Below are positions 1-9,515 of a stretch of DNA of 64,000 nt, piece after piece. Source of the stretch: Alternaria dauci (Eukaryota; Ascomycota; Dothideomycetes; Pleosporales; Pleosporaceae). Under the pieces are notes generated by a model, which was given only the letters and a program-made list of their open reading frames with translations, was not told the DNA's origin and made no database searches. The first letter of the stretch is position 1. Every line of letters starts with the position of its first letter. The stretch covers positions 310,001-374,000 of the forward strand of contig NC_091278.1 of NCBI RefSeq assembly GCF_042100115.1, in the 5' to 3' direction. The position numbers and the translations under genes are program-made.

Positions 1-278
1 TCTGCCATACCGTCAGACGTCCGGTAGGCCGCGTGTACTTTACAGGAGACAAGCCCATGTACCAGAGATGACCGAGCGTCATTACGAACTTTGTAACTGA
101 ACTCGGGTTACATGGCCAGAAGGACGTTAGATCATCTTCATCTTTATCAGCAGAGAGGCCTACAAATAGCTGCCCAGAAATGCGTGTGGCTATTTGTCTT
201 TTCCTACACAAACACAGTTGAATCTTGCGAAGACCCCTAAGCCCAGTTTTATATTCTCACTCGTACGCATAGCCCAAC

Positions 279-583
279 ATGCACAAGAGCTTGTTCCTTC
301 TCATCGCTTTGGTTGGATTATCGGCGGCAGCCGCTTCTCGTAAGTTTCCTTTCAGCACCGTGATAGGAAAATGACCGTACTAATTGTCGAAGCTGGTGCA
401 GAAGAACCTCATAATGTGAAGAAGCGCGCTACCTATATTGATTTATTCAGAGATGAGGGGCCAGCTCCGGCGCCAGAAGTGGAGGTTGAAGTGAAGGAAA
501 AGAAGCGCGCTACCTACATCGATCTGTTTAAAGACGAGGGCCCCGCACCTGCGCCGGAGCAGGAGGCCGAGAATAAGGAATGA
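279..583 (+). CDS. Secreted repeat precursor peptide (candidate fungal RiPP / Kex2-processed precursor)
   Basis: Two exons, 279-339 and 402-583, encode 80 residues. The intron (340-401) has a GTAAGT donor, a TACTAAT branch site and a CAG acceptor, and the join keeps the frame. Residues 1-20 form a hydrophobic signal peptide ending in an Ala-rich stretch. Two 17-residue repeats follow (residues 30-46 and 57-73), each preceded by Lys-Lys-Arg and starting ATYIDLF, then a charged residue (R or K), then DEGPAPAPE. The spacers and tail are Glu/Lys rich. Ustiloxin- and phomopsin-type precursors share this plan: signal peptide, KR-separated repeats, and a core holding Tyr next to an aliphatic residue. 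The two repeats differ at 12 silent sites but only one residue, so the peptide looks selected. No UstYa-like oxidase or tyrosinase is visible here; the cluster could continue left of the window. A pheromone-like or other Kex2-processed secreted repeat peptide remains possible. The start is the only ATG giving a signal peptide. Confidence 0.75.
419..559 (+). repeat. Tandem core-peptide repeat, two copies
   Basis: Copy 1 (KKR at 419-427, core 428-478) and copy 2 (KKR at 500-508, core 509-559) lie 81 nt (27 codons) apart. Across the 17 core codons I count 12 silent changes and one amino-acid change (Arg to Lys). This is old, conserved duplication rather than a fresh copy. Confidence 0.85.
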
Positions 584-641
584 TCGGGCCGTTCAGGTAG
601 CGGAGAAGAATGTCGACGACAAGGGCGGTGTCGGAGAGGGA

Positions 642-651
642 TATATATAAA
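642..651 (+). promoter_or_regulatory. TATA box of the GT90 gene
   Basis: TATATATAAA lies 72 bp upstream of the ATG at 723 and only 6 bp before an in-frame ATG at 657. Transcription would normally begin about 30 bp or more downstream of a TATA box, which favours 723 as the translation start. Confidence 0.5.
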
Positions 652-722
652 GGAATATGAATGAATGCCAGACGTACTGTTCTCATGTTGAGCCTTCTAC
701 CGTGCCTGCACTCACTACAACC

Positions 723-2564
723 ATGCAACACCTACTCCTGACATGCATTCTTGTTGCAGTGGCAACGTGGGGAGCCTCGATCGCATATTCAAGAATATAC
801 ACTCCATTACATCCTCTCGAGCGTTTAACCGATGTTGCCGAGGACCACTTCCAGTCTTTGGCGGCTCACGAAGCTCATACATACGCGCAGGCGGTAAAGT
901 CATACCGACACCGACGCGGACGATGTCCACCACCAGGCTTCCGAGTCTTCTACGAACGCCTTCAACAGTCAGGAGGGATCTCGATCGAGCCATTCTGGGA
1001 TCAGATCTACGATGACTTGGAACCATTCTGGGGCGTCCCAGCAGAGACCACGCAGAGTGCTGCGGCCTCGCTGGTCTCTCTCGCCAGATTTCAGAAGCCC
1101 ATTGAAAGACTCCAAGGATTCTCTTTTCGACGTGGAGAAGTTCGAGCTAGTTGCCCGAAAGAAGACATGACCTGCGATGATCAACTGAGTTTGCTAAGGA
1201 GAATCGCCCCGCTGTTGCCGGATGTTGACGTGGTGGTGAGTGTGCATGCCTCGCCTCGTGTGCTCGTTCCTTGGTCTGTGATGGAGCAAGCCCGACAGCA
1301 GGCACGCCAGCATATCCTTCTAGCATCACGCTCCGCAGGCGCCCAGATTCATGTTCATGCGGGCATCAGCAGGGCCGTCCATTCTGATGAGGAAGACGTC
1401 GTGAAGGGATGGAATCGAGGTAAGCCACGGCGCCGGCATGTGCGAAGCTTCTCGGGTTGACTTTTGGACTGCGCGCAGATATCCCTCCATACGCTTTCCG
1501 CAGCGTCGTCTGTCCTCCACAAAACTCACCGTCCGATCACGTACCACTGGCGAATTCTGCTGTCCAAGACGTGTGCGCTCAACCAGAGTTGGCCGGTATC
1601 CACGGCACGATGTTGGCGCCTCACATGGTGTCGACATCGTCTACCCTTCTACCCATTTTCTCCTCAACGCACATACGACACGTGAGCGCCGAAATCACAG
1701 TCCCTGACTTATGGACGTGGGTGGACGAACCCAGTTTCAGCCTCCCTGAACACTTGGTCAACTCGTCCGTGGGCGTGGCGTGGTCAGAGAAGCACAACAA
1801 GGCCATCTGGCGGGGCTCGAACACTGGAGGCAGGCATAATTCCTTGACGTGGATGAAGTCCCATCGCCATCGTTTTGTAGCTCTAATGAACTCCACTTTC
1901 CTTGAAGCTGTCAGCGGTGGTCAAACCGACTGGACTAATGCTTCTCTGGGGAACATAGCGACCATCGAACCACCACACTCTGACTGGATGAACGAGCATC
2001 TCGACTGCGCTTTCACGCAATTGCGTTGCGCTGAGCGAGGTTGGGACGTTGGAGATGCCTGCAGCTACCTCGACCAACACTTTCGAACTGCAGCGCATAC
2101 ATCTATGGCTGACATGGCCGCGTACAAGTATCTGCCAGATATTGATGGTAATGCGTACAGCGGTAAGTTCATTTGTTCCCACGGATGAAGTTTGCCGTAT
2201 GACACCAGTCACAGCTCGTTTCCGCGCATTGCTCATGACAGGCTCTGTGGTGTTGAAGGCTACTATTTTCGACGAATGGCACCGATCGCGGCTTGTGCCG
2301 TACAAACATTTTGTTCCCTTTGACCTTGGCAGTCTTCCTGACCTTTGGCACAAGCTCTGCTTCTTTATCGGCGGATGCTGTCGAGGAGGGGGTTGTCTGA
2401 ATCACGAGAGACATGCTGAAGCGATTGGTGTAGGCGCGGCCATCTGGAGCCGCAGAGTCCTTCGTAAGGCAGACATGGAATTATACTGGCTGCGGTTGTT
2501 GTTGGAGTATGCGAGAGTAGTAGACGAGAGAAGGCACGTGTTATGCGAGCGGGACAATGTATAA
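723..2564 (+). CDS. CAP10-like glycosyltransferase, family GT90
   Basis: Three exons (723-1419, 1479-2162, 2215-2564) give about 576 residues with matching phases. The N-terminus has one hydrophobic segment (about residues 2-22, HLLLTCILVAVATW), as expected of a type II Golgi membrane enzyme. The C-terminal half carries the CAP10/GT90 signature: a WRGSNTGG motif, KYLPDIDGNAYS, then an RFRALLMTGS / SVVLKATIFDEW block and VPYKHFVPF. Characterised family members include Cryptococcus Cap10 and xylosyl- and glucosyltransferases of the secretory pathway; the sugar and acceptor here cannot be read from sequence. It sits 140 bp downstream of the repeat precursor on the same strand, so a role in modifying that peptide is possible but only inferred. 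An in-frame ATG at 657 would add 22 residues, but the TATA box at 642 argues against it. Confidence 0.85.
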
Positions 2565-3293
2565 TGAGTCTTTTTGGAAAAGGTTTTTGCAGCTCCGCGA
2601 TCGGGCCCAATAGGGGAGCCGAGGTTGTTAGCTCTACTGTGGTGGTAGGCGTGAATTCTGTATGTGGAACGCCCAATCACCTAACAATACCTAATTGCCA
2701 TACAACAGGCCTCCACCAGGAGACCTAAAGGCAACTCTACACTTGTAGAAACGCCAAATCAGTCCTACCCCTAATAAGTAGTGCTCACCTAGTTGGGATT
2801 GGAGGGTGCACGTGACTCTGGGCCCACAAAATAAGCCTCCTGCTAGCCGCCACATGGAGAACTTACTCCTACCACCACAGTAACCCATCACATTGACTCC
2901 CTTCTGAGACTCATCGACACCAACCTGACGCCCATATCAGCGCTACGGGCCGTTTTCCTTGTTCTTAGCCTGGCACGCAGAGCTGAGCAAGATTCCAGAA
3001 ACCGTTATCGGATCCGCATCACAAATAAGGATCGTTCTAGAGACGGACCGAGCGGGATTTGGCGGAAGCGGTGGAGGACGACGATAGAGTACAGGGGTTT
3101 ACAACGTTTGGAACACGTCGTTAATTACTCCGTAGCCCGGCAAGAGGTGCACCGTGAAGATACAGACATGTGCGGTCGCCATGTGGTCCTTGATTGGACA
3201 CGGTTGAGCTAGAGCTTATGTAAGAAGACTTGCGCAGCATTCTTCTGTTACCGACTTTGTGCCTGTTCTCTTTGTCTTGACTGCCCAAGTATC
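2565..3293. other. Intergenic, GT90 to S28 peptidase
   Basis: This 729-bp gap holds a 244-bp MITE-like element (2637-2880, listed separately). I see no coding frame in the rest, which presumably includes the peptidase promoter. Confidence 0.6.
2637..2880. mobile_element. MITE-like element with TA target duplication
   Basis: The ends are an imperfect 31-bp terminal inverted repeat (2637-2667 and 2850-2880, 26 of 31 matches by eye; the outer 13 bp, CTGTGGTGGTAGG, match perfectly). TA lies directly outside each end (2635-2636 and 2881-2882). There is no coding capacity. Short length, inverted ends and TA duplication fit a non-autonomous Tc1/mariner-type element. Copy number elsewhere in the genome is unknown. 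Confidence 0.65.
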
Positions 3294-4997
3294 ATGAAGA
3301 AACTGTTTACCTTGGCAGCGTTCTCTACGCTTACTCGATTTCGGAAGCAGTATGACAAAACTGGGCATGTCGACAATTATCACGGCGAGGACTGGTATGA
3401 CTGCGGTCCTTATGGCGGTGAGCTTTTTCTAGGGATACAGTCCGAAATTCACTCGTTAACATCTCGTCAAGGCTTGGGCTGTACCCAGTCTACGATAGGC
3501 AGTGAACCGCCACAGAAACAGGATTACTACATGAACAGCACTTTCAAACAATTGATAGACCACAGCAACCCAAGTCTCGGAACTTTTGACCAATTCTACT
3601 ACTACGACACGACGTACTGGAAGGGCCCCGGCTCGCCAGTGGTCTTCATTTCGCCTGGGGAAGTGAACGTGTCCATGTACCACAGCTTTCTAACCACGAG
3701 TGCCACGCCAGGAGTCCTGGCTGAGCAGATTGGCGCAGCTACCATTGTTCTCGAACACCGATACTGGGGTACTAGCACACCTTTTAGCAACCTCACGACC
3801 GAAAATTTGAAGTACCTTACTTTTGAGAACAGCATGAAGGATATAACACACTTCGCACGTGAAGTCCAGTTGCCTTTTGCGGCCCAACTGAACGCCAGCA
3901 GCAACGCCAAAGATGTCCCGTGGATAGGCGTAGGCGGTAGCTACTTTGGTGCACTGCTAGCGTGGATTGCAAACCTTGACCCGGGCACTATCTGGGCCTA
4001 CTACGCTTCGAGTGCATCAGTCCAAGCTACTGATAATTATTGGACCTATTTCTCTCCCGTACAGGAAGGCATGCCGAAGAACTGTAGTAAAGATGTCTCT
4101 CTTGTAATCGACCACATGGATAGCATCCTTATCAATGGCTCCAAGGACGAGCAACACGCACTCAAGGCTAAATTTGGTATGCAAGACGTCGCTCACAATG
4201 ACGACTTCATGGCTGCCATGGCACATGGGCCTTATCTCTGGCTGGGCAATCAGTTTTCCTACAACACGGGCTTTTTCACCTTTTGCGATTACGTTGAAAA
4301 CGCTGTAAACGCCACACCTGCCAACCTCCCGTCCGAAGCTGGCGTCGGTCTCGACAAAGCGCTCGAAGGATACGCGAGATGGTGGAAAGAGACCAGACTC
4401 CCAGAGAACTGCGCCTCGTTCCTGTACCCTGATTTCAACAGCACAAACAATACTGACTGCTTCGACACCTACAACGCGAGCTCGCCACTCTTCACTGACA
4501 TGACGATGGACAATGCCATGGCCCGGCAATGGGTCTGGATGACCTGCAATGAGCCCTTTGGAAACTGGAAAGTTGGCGCTCCCCCAGGACATCCATCACT
4601 CGTTTCCCGTCTCATTACGACCGACTACTGGGTTCGCCAGTGCGGACTATATTTCCCCCCTGGGCCGAACGGAGAAACATATGGCATCGCAGAAGGAAGA
4701 ACCGTAGAGCAAGTAAATGCGCGTCTGGGAGGCTGGAACATTACTAATACAAGCCGGCTCATCTACGTCAACGGCGATTTCGATCCGTGGAGAGAAATCA
4801 GTGTTTCGGCGAAAGGGCGGCCTGGAGGTCCGCTGCAGAGCACTGAGCAGGTTCCTGTCGAGGTTGTCCCTGGTGCTGGCCATGTGACTGATTTGTTCAT
4901 GAAGAATGGGGAGGTGAATGCCGGGGTGAAGGAGGTGCAGGATCGAGTGATTAAGCAATTGGTCGCGTGGGTCAAGGAGTGGCCCGAAAAGAAGTAG
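3294..4997 (+). CDS. Serine carboxypeptidase, family S28
   Basis: A 567-residue frame related to S28 enzymes (lysosomal Pro-X carboxypeptidase / DPP7 type), which cleave near prolines in secreted or vacuolar settings. The expected triad is present: Ser216 in GGSYFGAL, Asp497 in NGDFDPW and His530 in GAGHVTD. Typical blocks are SPVVFISPGEVN, VLEHRYWG and YYASSASVQA. There are many NxS/T sites, as in secreted glycoproteins. The N-terminus (MKKLFTLAAFSTLTRF) is only a modest signal peptide. Bases 3418-3471 (54 nt) look like an in-frame intron (GTGAGC donor, CAAG acceptor); removing it gives 549 residues. Position next to a Pro-rich secreted precursor invites the idea that it trims that peptide, but this is inference, since many fungi have stand-alone S28 proteases. 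Confidence 0.88.
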   Translation: MKKLFTLAAFSTLTRFRKQYDKTGHVDNYHGEDWYDCGPYGGELFLGIQSEIHSLTSRQGLGCTQSTIGSEPPQKQDYYMNSTFKQLIDHSNPSLGTFDQFYYYDTTYWKGPGSPVVFISPGEVNVSMYHSFLTTSATPGVLAEQIGAATIVLEHRYWGTSTPFSNLTTENLKYLTFENSMKDITHFAREVQLPFAAQLNASSNAKDVPWIGVGGSYFGALLAWIANLDPGTIWAYYASSASVQATDNYWTYFSPVQEGMPKNCSKDVSLVIDHMDSILINGSKDEQHALKAKFGMQDVAHNDDFMAAMAHGPYLWLGNQFSYNTGFFTFCDYVENAVNATPANLPSEAGVGLDKALEGYARWWKETRLPENCASFLYPDFNSTNNTDCFDTYNASSPLFTDMTMDNAMARQWVWMTCNEPFGNWKVGAPPGHPSLVSRLITTDYWVRQCGLYFPPGPNGETYGIAEGRTVEQVNARLGGWNITNTSRLIYVNGDFDPWREISVSAKGRPGGPLQSTEQVPVEVVPGAGHVTDLFMKNGEVNAGVKEVQDRVIKQLVAWVKEWPEKK

Positions 4998-5936
4998 ATC
5001 TGAAGGAATACCAACATTGATAGGATGTGTTGTCGGATGTGAATCTCCCAAGCTAAGCTCAGATTGGACGAGATCCACATACTCTGACACTAGCCTGTCT
5101 TGGCAGTCTCACGTGATATGCCTTGGGGGTGCCAGGACTATGTAGTGGCTTGAAGTGAGGGAGCATGCACCGGTGCGAGCAGCAGGAGTACAATACATAG
5201 GAGCCTGGTTGCTACAATCTGCACTCTAAACATTCTATCCTACTCTGGAAATTTTACAGGAAATTGACAGTGCATAGCTTTAAAGTGACGCATCACATAT
5301 ACCTTGAGGCTATGTCCTAGTTGGGTGCACAACAGAAGAAGCGAGCTCACTCGCAATGGTAAAATCAAGGCGCGATCAAGATCACTTTTTGCAACATGGA
5401 GGCTGTGTCATTTTGCAGCCTGATGTTCGCAACAGTCATGTCTTGGCAGCACTCACCGAGGGGTTCGACGCGTCTAGGCTACTACTCGGTCAGCTACCAC
5501 GTAAAGTCGTTGTAAAAAGCATTACTACGATGCCAATATTAGGCATCCTTGAATGCATTCGCAACAACTCTTCGTGACAGATGCGGTATCCTCCATGGGG
5601 CTCTTTGTTACGCCCATGTTTGGGGGACTGGCGGTGCACGCTAGCTTTGGTGGCTGAAAGGTATAAAGGTAGCCGCCCCTCGCTCCAAAATATGGTAAAC
5701 GAGCCGCGACGCCTACGTCAATCCCAGTCGCGCGACACAACCACCCACGACAGCAATACCACGTCCAACCTCAATCCAGCGCGTACCCCGACAGACGGCC
5801 CACGTCATTGCAGGCGCTTAGCTCGAGCTCGTTCCCATCCGTCGCCGCGGAAGTCCCGAATGCGCCCGCCCCAAGCACAACGCGCCCCCCATCAACACGA
5901 CCACGTCGCCAGTCGCATGGGCTGCCCCAACTCGGA
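4998..5936. other. Intergenic, S28 peptidase to FCP1
   Basis: No gene recognised. A short frame at 5356-5577 resembles nothing known. A TATAAA at 5662-5667 lies upstream of the FCP1 leader. The last roughly 130 bp are open in the FCP1 frame from an ATG at 5808. Confidence 0.5.
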
Positions 5937-8492
5937 ATGAAGGTCCTTTCGCCCCGAGATTTAAACTATCCCATCACCGTCGTCGATCTCCTCAAGAAGC
6001 GCGACGAAGATGTAGAGCGGTCTGGGAAGCTGTTCAACTACAGCTATGACAGTCGCGTCACCGAGGGCGACAAGTGGGGAGGCGAGAAGACGGTCATGAA
6101 GAAGTTTAGGCAGACGTTTGCCGCGAGCACCGAGGGAAAGGTCACGCGATGGTTCATCAAGCCGGGCACCATCATCGAGAGGCATGGGTAAGCCTGCCCA
6201 CCGCGCGCCTGCTACAGGCGCGACATGCTGACCAGCCTCCAGAACACCCCTTGTTGAAATTGAAGAGCCATGCACTCACGAAACACAATTCGGTGGCCTC
6301 TGCGTCGACTGCGGCAAAGACATGACGCAAGTCGACTATCTCACCAAGGAGCTCGGTACGGGACGCGCGACGGTGAACATGGCGCACGACAATACTGCGC
6401 TTCTTGTCAGCCACAAAGAGGCGGTAGCCGCAGAGGAAGACGCGAAGAAGCGACTCCTGAGCGCGCGAAAGCTGACCTTGATTGTCGACTTGGACCAGAC
6501 CGTCATCCACACTACCTGCGAGCGCACCATTGCCGAATGGAAGAACGACCCCGAGAACCCAAACCATGACGCCGTCAAAGATGTGGAGGGTTTCCAGTTG
6601 GCCGACGACAACGTGTCCAATGTAGCCGCAAACTGGTACTATGTCAAGATGCGCCCAGGTCTCAAGGACTTTTTCGATCGCGTCTCAAAGCTCTATGAGA
6701 TGCACGTTTACACCATGGCCACCCGAGCATATGCGCAAGCTGTCGCAAAGATTATCGATCCCGAGCGCAAATACTTCGGCGACCGCATCCTCAGTCGCGA
6801 CGAAAACTACACAGACAAGCTGAAGAGTCTGACGCGGCTCTTCTACCAGAACACGGCAATGTGCGTCATCATTGACGACAGAGCAGATGTCTGGCAATAC
6901 AGCCCCCACCTCGTCCGCGTGCCCGTATTCAACTTCTTCCCCGGTGCTGGCGACATCAACGCGAGCTTCCTGCCTAAGCAGCAGGAGCTGGTTTCGTTCG
7001 CAAAAGACAAATCACCTCCGACACCCAAGAAGGCTGCGGTTGAAGCTGCGCCTACGAACATCGTGTCTGTGGCAGGCAAACCGCTGGAGACAACCCCGGT
7101 CGACGCTGCGAACGGCGATTTGAACGAGCTGGGACAGCAACTCATATCCTTGGCTGCAACCGAAGACCTGGAGGAGCAGGCCAAGGAGCAAGAGAGGCTC
7201 ATCATTGCGCAACAAACCGAGCGGCCTCTGTTACAGCAACAGCTCATGCAGGATAAAGAGGATGAAGAGGCGGACGGTGTCGAGGCGCTCGTCGAGGACT
7301 CCCGGCAGATTGAGCATCCCAAGGCACGGCATAGTATCCTCAACAATGACGATAGAGGACTGGATATCATTGAACAGAATCTCAATCTCGTCCACCGCAC
7401 GTTCTACGACGAGTACAGGAAAGCCAGAGGAAAGGCGCCTGCAGATGGCCGCGTCGCCGCACTGAAAGGCGAGAAGAGCCCCAAGAAACGCTCCATGGAA
7501 GACGTTATCCCGGACGTTGCCGAGATTATGCCTCGAATCAAGGGTGAGGTGCTTGACGGTACTGTGGTCGTCTTCTCTGGTATCATACCGCTTGGTGTGG
7601 ACGTCCTAACGTAAGTCCTCCGCTTCAAGCCCCTTGAGAAAAGCTAACCCATCTCAGATCCGACTTTGCCCTTTGGATCTCCTCCTTCGGCGCCGAAGTA
7701 ACGTTAAACGTGACCCGCCGCACGACACACGTCATCGCCAATCCCGACCGCAAGACCACAAAAGTAAAGCGCGCAGCCCGGTATCCCCACATCAAGATTG
7801 TCAATCCAGAATGGATGTTCCAGTGCTGTACCCGGTGGGAGCATGTAGATGAGACACCCTATATCATCGAGACAGAAGCAGCTGGGTCACCCGTCGCGGA
7901 TCCCGAGGACGAGAGTATCGATGGTACGGGTGACGAAGCACCAGACGACGTACCACACTCACCGATTGTCGAAATGTCAAACGACGACTGGGCACAACTA
8001 GACGACGAGCTGGCCGATTTCATGAACGCGACGGATTCAGAAGCCAGCGAGTCTGATACTGATAGCGTCCGGTCAGAAAATAGCACCGCGTCCACAGGAA
8101 CCGAGTCGAAACAGAACGGCGGCAAGAAGAAGCGGAAACGCACTAGCACCAACTCGACGGACGGCAGCGAAGCTGAGCACGACGGGGATAGCGACAGGAG
8201 CGATAGCAGCGTTAACAGCACGACGTCGCGGCTGCAACGGCGGAAGAAGAGGACGATGGAGAGGGTCACGAGTCTGACCAATGTCGTTCTTGCAGAGAGC
8301 AAGTCATCCGGGTTGCCTAGTCCAGAGACAACGGGGCCGGAGGAGGATTTGGGAGACGAGGCAATCGATGGGGAGGAGAAGATAAATGGGGTAGAGGGCG
8401 TGGATGGCGCGGCGCCAGATCTCCAAGACGATTATGATGATGGTCTGGAGGCAGAGCTATTAGCTGGGTTCGGGGATAGTGATGAGGAGTAG
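5937..8492 (+). CDS. FCP1: RNA polymerase II CTD phosphatase FCP1
   Basis: Three exons (5937-6187, 6243-7610, 7658-8492) encode about 817 residues. Fcp1 removes phosphate from the RNA polymerase II C-terminal domain so the enzyme can be recycled. The N-terminal barrel-like segment starts LNYPITVVDLLKK. The catalytic DxDxT motif is at residues 166-170 (DLDQT), and the FCPH domain continues through KYFGDRILSRDE and CVIIDDRADVW. A BRCT domain spans about residues 519-610, split by intron 2, with the usual Trp in NPEWMFQC. The C-terminus is acidic and Ser-rich (SSVNST, EEDLGDEA), as in fungal Fcp1, where it contacts TFIIF. I chose the ATG at 5937 because family members begin just before the LxYPI block; an in-frame ATG at 5808 would add 43 low-complexity residues. 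Confidence 0.95.
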
Positions 8493-9515
8493 GACTTCCT
8501 TGTTACCCAGGGACAAGGACTTTGTATGAGGCATGCATAGCGAGGTGTTTGGCTATCTGGCGTTCTTTTTTTTTTGTTTCCCCACAACATACCTGGCATT
8601 CTTGGGAACGTTCTGCCGTTTACAGGCGCGGACATGGGTTGGGGAAAGACTAGGTTATCGTGAGGAGCGAAGTTCCTTTGAAATGGAAAGCTTGATACCC
8701 TTGTTCTTTGCTGATTGTGTGATGTAGTGTATAAGGCTGTTTGAGCGTTTGTGATCATCGGTATGGTTGAGAGTTGTTGGCTGGTCGTAATGGCGATAGG
8801 TAGCCGATGGGCATGACTTTGATATACTGCCCGAGCAGGACTTCATTTGGTGGTGCAGAAGATCAAGACAGCATACAGGGACGAGGAGCTATTGTTATTA
8901 AGGTTGTGATAAATGTCACTGTGTTCCCCACTCATCACGGGGTGAGATCGATATACACCAAGTGTGCGCTGTTCATGCTCGCGTTGACCTACTTTCCCCC
9001 TTGCTTCGTAAATCAACTTCAATCCAACTCTGCGTATAAGACCAGCGTACAGCCTGTCGAGAACGATCGTCTTCATACCTAGATAGTCATGTAGGGCTCT
9101 TCACTGAGCTCACGCAGCGCTTACCCCAGTTATCGGCTGCATTAGCGCCCTTTTTCGTCCCGTGTGGACCCTGGCTTGCGCGGAACTAATACCCTGTGTG
9201 GGTCCCCTATGGCGGGACACAAGTGAGGCTGAACGGCTTGCTTACTTTCTTTTTGTTGCCCGCCAGCTGTTCACGCCTTGTCACTCCACTCTTACCGGTC
9301 AGTCTGCCGGTCATCCTGGGAACTACTGTAGCGCTGTGTTTTACTGGCGATTAGGCAGCAGAGAGGAAGAATAATAGTCCGGAAAGTGCTGCGGACGCGA
9401 CGATTGTGATTACGTGGACTGGTCGCACGTATCGATCAAGGCAACGACACAAACATACGACCGAGTACTCTTTGCGATATCACGAGAGGGCCAGGTTCGG
9501 AGGAGAGTCGACAGT
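8493..9515. other. Intergenic, FCP1 to F-box gene
   Basis: About 1 kb with a T-rich tract near 8565-8577 (likely the FCP1 3' region). I see no convincing gene or element. Confidence 0.5.

Noticed and set aside
657..722. Upstream in-frame start for the GT90 protein
   Set aside because: Too close to the TATA box at 642-651, and it would bury the membrane anchor behind 22 hydrophilic residues.
5356..5577. 73-residue plus-strand frame
   Set aside because: No family, no clear promoter or introns, and flanked by other chance frames in a gap of ordinary composition.
5808..5936. Upstream in-frame start for FCP1
   Set aside because: It would add 43 Ser/Pro/Arg-rich residues not seen at the start of family members; kept only as an alternative.
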